This document shows positions 49,785-61,270 of a DNA stretch of 64,000 nucleotides, one piece after another. The stretch comes from Eucommia ulmoides. Its lineage: Eukaryota; Streptophyta; Magnoliopsida; Garryales; Eucommiaceae. A program made the translations under genes and the position numbers. Within the stretch, counting starts at the first letter, position 1, and each line of letters begins with the position of its first letter. The notes beneath the pieces were generated by a model. The model was given only the letters and a program-made list of their open reading frames with translations, did no database searches and was not told where the DNA came from. Location: assembly GCA_016647705.1 (NCBI GenBank), contig CM028336.1, positions 14,516,880 through 14,580,879 of the forward strand. Reading direction: 5' to 3'.

Positions 49785-50199
49785 CTATTTTGAAATCCAA
49801 AAATCCAAATATAATATATATAGTTATGGGCTTTGAAAGTCAAGCTTCAGGCTTAGATCTCGGGTAGCCCAAAAATCGGGTTTCAGGCTCGGGCTTCGGG
49901 CTGAGTTTCTATAAAATATTCAAAGCCCGAGCCCAATCGGAAGCCCTATGGTCTCAAGCTCGGGCTCGAGTCGGGCCAAGCCCGACGGGCTTCGGGCAGG
50001 CTTCCTGTAGCCTAGGGGCTTCAGGCTTTTTGGAGAGGCCTAGATGCTTGGAATGATTTTGTATTATTTAAACATAGTTTGGTTGTTATAGTAAAAAATT
50101 AAGTGTTTGTTTAGTTGTTATGACAAAATTAACTGTTTGTTTGATTGTTTATGGGTTTTATGTGTTATGTACATAAAATTAAAGTTGCTAACTATATGA
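49279..50199. mobile_element. Probable hAT flank with microsatellites
   Basis: Holds (AT)n(GT)n at about 49434-49494, a shorter (AT) tract near 49534, and (AT)n at 49742-49780. At 49856-50045 it is dense in GGGCTTCGGGCT and GCCCGA motifs on both strands, a pattern common in subterminal parts of plant hAT elements, so the hAT element may extend to about 50045. A clear right end was not found. Confidence 0.4.
49656..49745 (+). mobile_element. Possible tRNA-derived SINE
   Basis: An A-box-like TAGCCTAATGG and, about 45 nt later, a B-box-like GGTCTAGTGTTCAATTC stand in the order and spacing of a tRNA-type RNA polymerase III promoter. An (AT)n tail follows. It has no cloverleaf, so it is not a tRNA gene. 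No target duplication was found. Weak call. Confidence 0.3.
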
Positions 50200-50273
50200 T
50201 TATTCTATGTAGAAACAACATACACACGTTTAACTAAGATCAAAGGGGATTTTGAAGAAACATACCTACTTAG

Positions 50274-50517
50274 GGGATGTGGTCTTCCCCAAATGGTTAC
50301 CTCCTTTTCCTCCTCGACATTCTTGGTTGGAAGTTGATCAGTGATCGTCGATCTCTTGAGTTCTTGCTCCAAGAACCTCAAGAACACCCTAATTAAGGGA
50401 TGTGGTTGTCCCTAAGTTGCTATCTCTCTTCCTTCTTGATCCTCTTAGCTTGGTGTTGATTAGTGATCATCGATCTCTCCATTTCTTGCTCCAAGAACTT
50501 CAAGAACACCTTCTGAG
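50274..50517. repeat. 123-bp tandem duplication
   Basis: Two imperfect units start at 50274 and 50397 (GGGATGTGG), each ending CTTGCTCCAAGAAC and CAAGAACACC. Confidence 0.85.
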
Positions 50518-51088
50518 ATTGGATTTTAGCAGAATAACAGTGTGTTATTTGATAAACTTTCTTGAAAAGCGTAGCATCTGATAGATTTTCTCGTGCACCC
50601 CTATTTGTAGGTTAGGGGCTTATGCATTTATTAATGTGCAGGCCAACCCAACCTTTTCCTTGGGGGGTGTTTGGCCTAAGGGACATGCTATCTTGTATTG
50701 ATCTTATTCTGTGTTGAACAAATTTAAGGTGAAAGGCAATATCTTCAAAGATTTGGTAATGATTACAAATATTTTCAAAGATTTGGTAGTGATTGAAAAT
50801 CATTACCAATCATTACCTCCCCTCTAATCATATTTCTTTTATAAGGTTTCATTAATGGCTCGATGTGACTCATCCGGTTTGACCAAGGGACTAAGCACTA
50901 GTTAGTTTCACTATTTCGGTTTAATTGTCATTAATGCTTTCCAAATGCATTGAACCTAATCTTGATGTGTCACCATTGTATTTAATGCTCTTCGAAGAGT
51001 CATTGCTTGGTGAGCACTCATCCGGATGGTTGCGGATTGAATCGGGTTAACTTGCCTAGTAACTGGCAGTTGGTTTTCAAGTTCCTTA

Positions 51089-51660
51089 GGCCCCGTTTAG
51101 TTAGTGTTCCCAACCCAACCCAACCCAAAAATTTTGGATTTGATTTTTGGGAACATGTTTGGCAAACACAAAACTCAACTCAACTCAACCCAAAAAATAG
51201 GATTTGATTCTCAAAATCCTAAAGAAATCAGAAACAAAAAAAAAGTTATTTCTTTTTGTACCCAAAAAACTCAACCCAAAGTTCTCAACTTCCGTCTTCA
51301 TCTGCCGGCCAACCACCACTACCCGCTGTCGTCCGTTGCCGTCGGCCACCGTCCGGCGACCGACCGCCATCTCCAGCCACCGTCCGGCGACCGACCGCTG
51401 TCCTTAGCCACCTCTGGCGACTGTCGCCGCCCGCCGGCAGTCGGCCCACCGCCGCCAAACACAAAAAAAATAAAAATAAAAAAAAAAAAATAGTTTTAGG
51501 ATAAAATTATTACCAAACACATTCTGTTCTCAGCACAAAATAAGAATTGTCGTTACCAAACGCAATTCTGTTCCCCAAATTCTCAACCCAACCCAATTCA
51601 ACTTAACCTAACCCATTCCAGTTGGGTTCAAAAAAGTGGAAACACTAACCAAATGCCACC
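51089..51660. mobile_element. PIF/Harbinger-type MITE
   Basis: A 572-bp element with imperfect inverted ends, GGCCCCGTTTAGTTAGTGTT on the left and, reversed, GGTGGCATTTGGTTAGTGTT on the right. The target duplication is TTA (51086-51088) and TTG (51661-51663), one mismatch. Inner copies of CAACCCAACCC-type words are inverted too. The middle (51300-51460) is unusually GC-rich with CCGTCCGGCGACCG repeated, unlike the rest of the element. No transposase. Confidence 0.75.
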
Positions 51661-52302
51661 TTGGTTACCCTGAGATATTTTGATGAAAATATCTAGATTC
51701 GTTGAACCTAGACCTTAAATATCATCCGAATAATTTATTGCTTGATGGGATGTGCATTTAATGCATTGTCTAGGTAGCAAAACAATTTAAGTTGGTTTCG
51801 GTAACGAGTAGTCACAATTCAAGGTTTTCAATCATTCCTAAGCTATTTTGCTAAAAATATATAGATCCCTTTGAATGTGGCCTACCCATGCTATCCCAAG
51901 CATTTAATTTTTTATGGAAAAGGAATTCAATGCTCATTAAATGCCTAACTTAGGTGGTGAAAGGAATCGGTTTAATTTCGATAACGGTTTGTTATATCTT
52001 AAGTGTCTTGGTGCCCTTCTTATATATTTTGTAGGAAACTTCTAGGAAGGTTCCTTGGTAATTTCATAGCCTTTTTTGAGGGCCTCTAATGATGTCTAGA
52101 CCCTTAATTCATTGGTCCTAGGGTGGTTTGTCAAGACAACTTAGTTTTGGTGTAAATCTAAAACAGCCCAAGTCCTTAATCACCTTGGTGATTTAGGGCT
52201 TGTCATGACCTTTCCAAGACTTGATTAAGGTATCTTGGATTGTTTCTTGGTGATATTTGATATAATATATACATAATTGAAATAATTATTTTTTGGGCTA
52301 CA

Positions 52303-53000
52303 CCGACAAGATTCAGTGATTGTAAATGTTTCAAGGCCAGGGTAGATAACTGGAGTAATTCAATTTAAGGGTAGTGGCTAATTTTTATCTATACTAAAGA
52401 TGATTTCATGAAAATCAAACTTTAATAAAGTCATTTTAGACCCCCCTTAAATTACAGAATTTTTGAGGTTGACCCAAAACTTTTAGTTAATTGCATTTTG
52501 TCAAATTTAACATTTTTGTGTTTTTCTCATGATTTTTGGTATTTTTGTATATTATACAGTGTAATCTCATGTAGAAATTCATTCCTTTTAAACCCAAGTT
52601 TAAAATTTATCTGTAATTGTACTTGATTTGACACTGACTGGGCAGGACAAAATGCAGTGTCTGCAACTGCTCCTATTTGTCATGCAAGTTTACTCATAAT
52701 GACAAAGAATGAGACATTAACATTTTTTTTTTCTCTAGACATGAAATAAAAAGTCATGTATTTAAATCTATCCTAAAGGATGAAGACATACCTGATCCTT
52801 GAGGATTCGACGAAGATGGCGATTGGTCACTTCTACTATTCTATACTTCAAAGGATGATAACCTTAGAAGATTACTACTGGAAGGATGGTGACACATCTG
52901 ATTCTTGTCTATCTGCATTCCTGGAGGATGGCGATATATCTGATCCTATAGGGCGTGGTGAGGATGACACTTTGTACAAGCCCTCCTAAGCATTATACTA
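52303..53000. other. Stretch without recognised gene
   Basis: AT-rich at first. At 52770-52990 short repeats of the type GATCCT(T/A)(G/T)AGG and GATGGCGAT appear, which also occur near 53450, so this is probably the degraded start of the hairpin array on its right. An open plus frame of 69 codons here has no family signal. Confidence 0.4.
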
Positions 53001-53115
53001 TTATATTATACTACTGGCTGGCCAAATTTTAAAATAAAACTATACTACTGTCGCATTACACTACTATCGCATTACATTACCATTGCATTATACTACTGGT
53101 TACATTACACTACTA
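53000..53115. repeat. Short minisatellite
   Basis: Irregular units built on TACTACT and GCATTACA, about 18 bp each. No coding value. Confidence 0.65.
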
Positions 53116-53170
53116 TATCTCAAGATGGTGTTCACATTACCTGACCCTAAAGACTCGACTCCTAGTTGTG

Positions 53171-54585
53171 ACCATACCCAAAGAGGTCTCCTATATATCT
53201 CAAATTAATAAGAATCAGGTCATGTGTAATTCTAGTAGGTAAAGTAAATTATACTACAACAATATATTATTATCCAAAATTATTAAAATGTTGTTTGGTT
53301 GGTTGTTTGCTTTACACTACGAAATTAAAATACACTGGCTGGCTGTCTGCTTTACATTACAAAATTAAAATACACTAGTTGTCTGCTTTACACTACAAAT
53401 TTAAAATGCACAGGATGGAATTAGTAAAATATAGTTCCTAAAGGATGATTCACGGTCTATCCTATAGGAGGTAGGGAGGATGGCACTTGGTCAATCGGCT
53501 CCTAGTTGTGACTGTACCCTAAAGGATTCTCCTACACATATCAAATTATTGAAAATCAAGTCACATATAGTTCTAACATGTAAAATAAATCATGATTTAG
53601 TGGAATGGTTCTAGGTTAGAGAAACCAATTTCGAGGTGTCTAATCAATCTGAGACTGAAGTCGATTATATATTCAACTATTGATTTTCATGAGTTAGCTT
53701 GACCGAACCCCATTGGGATGCCTATATGTCTCAGACATGACTGAGAATCAGGTCAAATGTAGTTCGATCTGTTAAAGTAACTCAATATTTGGTGGAAAAG
53801 GTTTTTGGTTAGAAAAACTAATTCCTGGGTCATCATATCAATACATGATTGAAAATGATTGAAAGAATTCACATGGGCGATGACCCTCGGGGAAAATCAA
53901 CATCTAGTGGAGTTTTTTTGCCACATCCCACCTGGACTGCCCGACTAAGACTAGAAAACTTCTTGGGGGAAGTTTATTCTCAGATAAAATGTTCCCCAAT
54001 CATAGACTCAGGCTTTGTGATGCTTGTTTAGGTCTAGGATTATAGTTTTCACTTGGTGATTGGTGCGAGTCTTATATCAAGAAACTCTCTAAGGAGAAGA
54101 CCTAATATAATGTGCCCCAGCTCTAGTTGGGGTAACTCCTATTACAGAATCTCAACGGAGAAACTGGATATAATATGCCCCAGCTATAGTTGGGTCGAGT
54201 CCATCACAAATTCTAAATGAAGAAATCGGATATAATGTGTTCCAACTCTAACTGGGGCATAGGACTATATCCTGAGCATTCAAAAGATGCAGTAGAGCCC
54301 ATGCAAGTTGCCTTTATGACTAAACTGAATGCGAGATTGTAATATTTGTTTTAGTCTGGAAACCATATTGGGTTGTTTATGTATATTAATATTATTGTTT
54401 TGGTTGATGATCGCTAGATGATCGAAACCCACCTGAGTTATCTAAATACATTGACTTCTTAGGTTAGGAATACAGTTGAAATGTCGTTTGGCCTTTGATG
54501 TGCTATGTAAGATTCTCAACTATACCCAAAATGGCTTCCTACGTACCTTAGTAATCTACCAAGGATCAGGTCAATGCTTAGTTCG
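53171..54585 (+). repeat. Hairpin-module array, left part (about 4 units)
   Basis: Recognisable units lie at 53171-53234, 53510-53575, 53701-53766 and 54516-54585, more degraded than those at 60202-61270. In 53701-53766 the inner stem is TCTCAG/CTGAGA. In 54516-54585 it is CCTTAGT/ACCAAGG with one mismatch. The Athila-like element at 54669-60147 has separated this part from the right part of the array. Confidence 0.7.
54067..54259 (+). repeat. Three 63-bp repeats with a CCCCAG...TTGGGG hairpin
   Basis: Three head-to-tail units end at about 54132, 54196 and 54259. Each carries GATATAATGTG or similar, followed by a self-complementary segment such as CCCCAGCTCTAGTTGGGG. In the third unit the left arm is changed while the right arm (ACTGGGGC) is kept. 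Confidence 0.75.
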
Positions 54586-54668
54586 AGTACAGGTATCCTT
54601 TGTTGTCTGCTTAACAAAAGGATTAACTTCTCTAAGAAGTCAAGGGACTTCTCGGGAAATGCGCCCTG

Positions 54669-57600
54669 TGGTGGCGGAATATTACATCGCCACTTTCACC
54701 GCAAGTGTACGGGTCAAGTTTTAGTATAGATGGAAAGGAGTAGGGGTTGTCTTATCCACAGGAATTGGTTGAGATTATTATCGAGTACCGCGATTGTCAT
54801 AACCTAATTTTATCTAGGCGATACAAAAATAAAGTTTATAATTAATTAATACTAATACTAAGTTAATTAATCTAATTGTACTAATATTACTAATATGAAA
54901 TATTTAGGGGAAAATATTATCTAGGGATTAACTTCGTTTACAAAAACGTGTTTAGTCTCATTTAGTTTACAATAACGGTCTTTTACCTATCTGACAATCT
55001 CTGTATCGTAAACTCACTTACCACCTCTTTTGAGTGTAAGATGAATGACTATGAGACTTCGTGTCAACGAATAAGTCCTCCTCAATGTCTTAATGACACT
55101 AGGTCGCACGAGTCTTGTCCTAATGTCATGGATTGCACACTCTCTAACTCTCTCTCGGGTTATTAGATCGTCGCGTTGTGTTTACCCTAGTCTAAATTCG
55201 GTGTTACCTCAAACCCCGATTTCTCACTATATCTAAACAAGCATATAATCATGATAAACCAATAAACACAATCGAAATAGCGAAGAACAATCATTAACGA
55301 AACACAACTCAAACAAACAACGATTTTATAAATATTATTAATTCCTAGACAAAATCCATTTAGCTCATAGCCATATCCATTTATACAATGAAAAATAAGA
55401 TAAACATGCTCAACAAACTACCAAAGTTAAGAAAATAAAGAGAGAAATGGAAGAACTTAGTCGTAGTTCGAAGATTTGCCGCTAAAATCATTCAACGATC
55501 TCTTTTCTTTCTTCGCAACGTGTTTTTCTCCTTCGGAATTGGTTGAGCACTCCCCAAAACACTCTCAAAATATTAGGAACCTTAAGGGGTCTCTAATGGG
55601 CTCTCTTTGCTGAATGGAGAGGAGATGAGAATATATAGGGAGCAAAATATCTAATAAATATCTAAAATTGTGTGCAGAGTGACCGCCGCAGTGGTGGGTA
55701 TGTCAGTTGTGTCTTCGCTGTAGCGGTAGATGAGGCAGTGGGAGCAGAGTCTGGCTGTTGTTTCACCGCCGCGATAATGGATCTTACCGCTGCGGTGGTA
55801 GATGTTTAGAGTTTTTTTAGGCATTATCTACATCTTGACCACCTCGATGATGGTTTCACCGCCGTGGTGGTGGGCTGCAGGTTCTGAATTTTAGTCTTTA
55901 TGCTTGTTTTCCCACCGTTCTTCCACCATTCTTGATCCTATTTGATCGTTTATGATCCATTTTCATCCATTTTCACCCCCACACACCTAATTTATACAAA
56001 AAGAATAAAAACGTATTAAAACGTAATAAACATACTCGAAAACTAATAAGTTCGATTTGGAAATAGATAGGTAAATTACACCTATCAAATACCCCCAAAC
56101 TTGAAATTTTGCTATTTCTCGAGAAACACCCACACATTACAAGAAAATATAACAACTAATTACAAAATTAAAAACTAAAAATGAAAAACACTAAAAACAA
56201 TAATATGCAAGTTTTGAATATCATCTACCGGCCAAATGATTTTTCCTCATCAGCCCCCAATCCTCTCAAGTTCAAGAATAAAACACACCATGTTGTGTTT
56301 TAGAATTTCAACATTCGATGATAGTAAGCGCCATTCTAGATCTTGTCTAAAGTGTGTGTGTTAAAACTCAAATATACAACTATCCATCGATCAAATGAGA
56401 TTATCCCTCAAATAAGCTCATGACTAAAACCATTTAGTTATAGGGAATCCATAACCCTGACCTGGGTTCTATTCTCTACTAATGTAGGCTCGGAGGTTCA
56501 CAAAGATCAATAGGTCTTGGTTCGGTTTAGGAATATGGCCAAGAGTATATCGGAATAGAAAACGGGTTAACGTTGTTAACTTAACGTTACCCAAAGCTCA
56601 ACACTTGGCACAAAATCACTCTCGAACCCCCATATATAAATTGAAACAACCCTGAACATACATTTAAGAACGACGTACTCACTTGTCAAATAAATAGAAA
56701 TTTAAACAATATTTACATATGCTTTTTGTTTTTTCAAACATACCACACCCCCAAACTTATTTGATTATTAGAATTTCACAGGTGTGGTTAAAACTAAAAG
56801 AAAAAAAAAAACGACAAGTGAATACTCAAATACCGAACCAATTAAAAGTTCGCCCTAAACCCAACCACTCACTTCAAGTAGCATTTGCAACTACTAACTT
56901 GATTAACTCAAATTGTGCCTTTGGCTCAATGATAGAGGTTTAGAATGAAGTTTTATCGGCTAGGGTATCTGTTTAAGTGTTTAGAATTGAAACAGATATT
57001 TGGCTTCAACAGAGTAATGATAGATAAATAATATTACATGGTAGGCTTAAAAGGCTCAAGAGATCAAATGAATGCCTAAATCATATCTCCCGAACTACCT
57101 CACCTAGAATTTTGCCTCGAATTTCCCCCAAATCAAGTTCTAAAATCCCTATTGTCATGAATTTGGGTGACAGATAATCGTTTTCAAATGAAATAGACAG
57201 TTATACATTGAGTTTACGTGCTCGTGCATTTAAGATCTACAATAACTTTTACTAAAACGATAACTTAAGTACACAAAACACACATGAATAAGCTTTACAC
57301 TCGACCTCAATAAACAATCAGAGGACAAACTCATCATTGGGTAATGGCCCAGATGAAGTCAAAACTCAGCACATAACAACAACTAAGTTAAACAAACTAA
57401 TCCTAAACAAACATGCATACATAGAAAATAAAAAAACATACTACACATCACCACCAAACTTAAAACGAACAATGTCCTCAACAACCCATCAACGATCCCA
57501 ATAGAAGCATATAGCATGATAATGAAGATGGGGGTTTAGAACACGTACCTGGAAGGCGAGAGAATCTCGCCTCTGAATTAAATCGACAGTAATATATCTA

Positions 57601-60147
57601 ATTATTTTTTTTCCTTGGGTTGCCTCCCAAGAAGCGCGTGGTTTATTGTCCTCGGCCCGACATGGAGAAGTACTTATCAAAGAGCGGTTTCGGCCTATAG
57701 TAAGTGTCGTACAATACCACATATGGGTCTTGATTTTGTACACCCTCAAGACTGGTGAGATAAGGCTCTAATTGGCCCAAGCTTTCAACGAAACTCTCCA
57801 CCGGCTCAAGTGCTTGTTGGGCATGAAAGAACATTGCTTTCGGCGGCGAAGGACAAGTGAGCCGTATCAGATCCTCCTAAATATGAGTGTCTGAGATCGA
57901 TGGTGGCATCACGATTTGGATCTCCAATGATGACGAATCATAATCATCGATCCATGCTTGGGTTCCCGGCTCATTTGAATAATCATAGTTGAACTCTCCC
58001 AAGCTCCTTCCATTCATTTTCGGCTCCTTATGGTGGCTTTCATTGAATGTGGCTTGTGAATTTCCCAATGCCACCACGTTTGACCGATTTGCGTCTGAAG
58101 AGATGTTACGGTCGTATCGACTTCAGTGCAGATCATCTCAATATTGTCAAGACGATCTTCATGCTCATTGATCTGGTCATTCGTCTCCCTCCAAAACGCT
58201 TGAGTCTCCCCAATCAAATCAACGAATATTTCTTCCAGGGCGGGGGAAGACTCAACATATTGGTCCAGTGTGTCAATCTATGGCGCCGAAAGGTTGAAAC
58301 TATCCCCCAAGCTTTTATAACTTGGTGAATAATTCCAATACTGAAAATCGAACTCGGCCATGTCTTCCAATAACTGATAGGCTCCGTCCGTGGTTAATTG
58401 GTTGAAAGAGGTGGTACTGTTTCCTCTTTCAACCCAACTTCTTATTGTGGCTAATAACCAATCGAATAAGTTTAGTAGTTGACACTCTCTTTGGAAATCA
58501 TGGTTCGAAAATCGGAATAGAAATTCCTTGTATTGATCGCAAGTACTATAAAACGGCTCAGAATCCTATTGAAAAAAATGCAAGAGTACCTGTTGATCTA
58601 ACATCTTCAAGCACCCTGCAAGAAAACAAAAACAAAACTAGAAAGAAAAAAAATTATAACAAAAGAAATGCCTAAATTAAAATCGAGTCATCTACTCACA
58701 ATATCGACAATAATCTAAAACACAATCCCCGGCAACGGCACCAAAAACATGGTGGCGGAATATTACGTCGTCACTTTCACCACAAATATACGGGTCAAGT
58801 TTTAGTATAGATGGGAAGGAGTATGGGTTGTCGTATCCACAGGGATTGGTTGAAATTATTATTGAGTACCGCGATTATCATAACCTAATTTTATCTAGGC
58901 GATAAAAAAATAAAGTTTATAATTAATTAATACTAATACTAAGTTAATTAATATAATTATACTAATATTACTAATATGAAATGGTTAGGAGAAAATATTA
59001 TCTAGGGATTAACTTCGTTTACAAAAACGTGTTTGGTCTCGTTTAGTTTACAATAATGGTGTTCAACCTATCTAACAATCTCTGTATTGTAAAATCAGTC
59101 ACCACCTCTCCCGAGTGTAAGATGAGTAAATATGGGATTTTGCATCAACGAAGAAGTCCCCCTCAACGTCTTAACGACAATAGGTCTCATGAGTCTTATC
59201 CCAACGTCATGGATTGCACACTTTCTAACTCCTTCCTGGGTTATTAGATCATCGTGTTGTGTTTACCCTAGTCCGAATTCGGGGTTACCTCAAACTCCGA
59301 TATCTCACTATATCTAAACAAGCATATAATTATGACAAACCGATAAACACAATCGAAATAGCGAAGAACAATCATTAACGAAACACAACTCAAACAAACA
59401 ACGATTTTATAAATATTATTAATCCCTAGACAAAATCCATTTAGCTCATGGCCATAACCATTTATACAATGAAAAATGAGCTAAACATACTCAACAAACT
59501 ATAGAAGCTAAGAAAATAAAGAGAGAAACTGAAGAATTTAGCCGTAGTCCAAAGATTTGTCGCTAAAATTATTCAACGATTGCTTCTCCTTCTTCGCAAC
59601 GTGTTATTCTCCTTTAGAATTGGTTGATCACTCCCTAAAATACTCTCAAAATATTAGGAACCCTAAGGGGTCTCTAATGAGCTCTCTTTGTCGAATAAAG
59701 AGGAGAGGAGAAGATATAGGAAGCAAAATATCTAAGTAAATATCTAAAACTATGTGTAGAGTAACCGTCGCTGCAGTGGGTATGTCGGTTGTGTCTTCAC
59801 CGCAGTGGTGGATAAGGTGGTGGGAGCAGAGACTGGCTGTTGTTTCACCGCTGCAATGGTAGATCTTAGCACTGCGGTGGTGGATGTTCAGAGATTTTTT
59901 AGGCCTTCTCTGCATCTTGACCACCTCGACAATGTACTGTAGGTTCTGAATTTTAACCTTAATGCTTGTTTTCCCACCGTTCTTGATCCGATTTGATCGT
60001 TTATGATTCGTTTTCATACCATTTTACCCCACACACCTAATTTGTACAAAAAGAATAAAAAAGTACTAAAACATAATAAAACTTAATAAACATACTTGAA
60101 AACTAACAAGTTCGGTTTGGAAATAGATAGGTAAATTACACCTATCA
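54669..60147 (-). mobile_element. Athila-like non-autonomous Ty3 element, nearly complete
   Basis: Minus orientation. The 5' LTR is 60147-58750 and the 3' LTR 56087-54669, both TGATAGGTGTAATTTACC to CCGCCACCA, about 1.4 kb. The primer site (58743-58726, TGGTGCCGTTGCCGGGGA) fits the 3' end of plant tRNA-Asp with one change, the Athila/Tat habit. The polypurine tract (AGTTTGGGGGTATT) lies at about 56088-56101. The flanks CCCTG (54664-54668) and CCTTG (60148-60152) form a 5-bp duplication with one mismatch. The 2.7-kb interior has a gag-like minus frame (58217-58014, TSLQTQIGQ) but no pol, so it never moved by its own enzymes or is a reduced form. The LTRs differ at about 7 in 100 sites in the first 330 bp, mostly transitions, implying a few million years. 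Confidence 0.9.
58726..58743 (-). promoter_or_regulatory. Primer-binding site (tRNA-Asp type)
   Basis: TGGTGCCGTTGCCGGGGA on the minus strand, just inside the 5' LTR of the Athila-like element. Its complement ends CGGCAACGGCACCA, against CGGCAACGGCGCCA in plant tRNA-Asp. Confidence 0.8.
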
Positions 60148-60201
60148 CCTTGATATTGATTTGAGAAAATGTCATGATGCTGACATCTCTATGACTTCGA
60201 T

Positions 60202-61270
60202 TCGACCCACTTGGGCTTCCCGCGTACCTTGGTGATCTACCAAGGACAGGTTAAAGCATAGTCTGCTGGGGATGGAGAAATTTTGTTTAAGGTGACGACC
60301 CAACCTATAAAGGTTTCACGTATCCTAGTATTTACCGAGACTCAGGTCGACACCTAATTCCTCCTTGGCTGGTTAAAGCTTAGCATGGTTAAATCTGAAT
60401 TAGTGGGCTATTGTTATATTTGGTATGGTTCAATTCCAATTGATTGGGAGATTTATTATCGAGCAACTATGTGGGAATTTTATTGTTTGTCACGATTCAA
60501 TCTCAATTGGTGTGGGATTTTGTTAATGGCGACCAAAGAAGGTTTCCTACGTATCTTGGTAATTTACCAAGAAAGTCGGAACAATAGTTCAGCGCTTATT
60601 GGTTTCTCAACCAAACCCACAGGGTTTTCCTATATATCCAGGGCTTTGCTAAGAGTCAAGTTAACATATAGTTCCTAGTTAAGCATCCTCTATTGTTTGG
60701 TAAACAAGAATGGTGCATATAGCTTTTCTCAGGAGAGTTAAAGGACTATTCCTAGCGATGTTCCCTGGTCTAGGGCTGAGAAAGTGTAATAAAGATGATA
60801 CCCCTCTCCCTTTTTCATTTCGATCGAACCCACTTGGGTTTCTTACGTACCTTGATGATGTACCAAGAATCTGGTTTAAACATAGCTGGGTATTCTTGGT
60901 TGTCAACCGAACCTTGTAAAGGCTTCCTAGTTTCCTAGGTATCCTTGTTTTCACAGGAAATCTGGTTGACACCTAGTTCAATGCTCATTAATGGTTTATA
61001 ATTTAAAGGGCACAACCAAAACTTGTATATGGGTTGCCTACGTATCTCAGATATCTGAGAATCAGGTTGGCACGTAGTTTATCGCACATGGTTGGGTTTA
61101 AGTTTGTCAACCGAACTCGAAAGGGTTTCCTACGTATCCCTGGCTTCGCCGGGAATCAGATTAACACGTAGTTCCTGCACAATTGATGAGTTTGTGGTTG
61201 TTAATCGAACCTTGTAAAGGTTTTTTACGTATCCCGAGCTTCGTCAGGAATCAGGCTGACACGTAGTTCC
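60202..61270 (+). repeat. Hairpin-module array, right part (9 units)
   Basis: Units: 60202-60264, 60297-60360, 60531-60590, 60611-60676, 60823-60886, 60906-60979, 61013-61080, 61109-61174, 61203-61270. Consensus: hairpin I (AACCC-loop-GGGTT), then TTCCTACGTATC, an inner hairpin II, AATCAGGT, and CACGTAGTTC, whose ACGTAG pairs with CTACGT as an outer stem. Stems vary in a paired way. Hairpin I: ACCCA/TGGGT at 60823, AACCTT/AAGGTT at 61203. Hairpin II: CCTTGGT/ACCAAGG at 60202, TCTTGGTA/TACCAAGA at 60531, TCTCAGAT/ATCTGAGA at 61013, TCCCTGGC/GCCGGGA at 61109. Spacing is 80-235 bp. There is no coding frame through the array. Confidence 0.8.

Larger units (their letters stand above)
50200..52302 (-). 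mobile_element. LTR-like segment, minus strand, split by a MITE
   Basis: The minus strand would start TGTAGCCCAAAAAATAATTA at 52302. Imperfect internal repeats (each with GCATTTAATGC-like words) and a TATA-like ACAAATAGGGG near 50605 support an LTR. A duplicated leader (123-bp repeat, 50274-50517) lies beyond it. The left end and the family are not settled. A Harbinger-type MITE (51089-51660) sits inside. Confidence 0.4.

Noticed and set aside
60202-61270. CRISPR-like array
   Set aside because: Unit and spacer lengths vary widely, the units are degenerate, and the surroundings are a plant nuclear genome.
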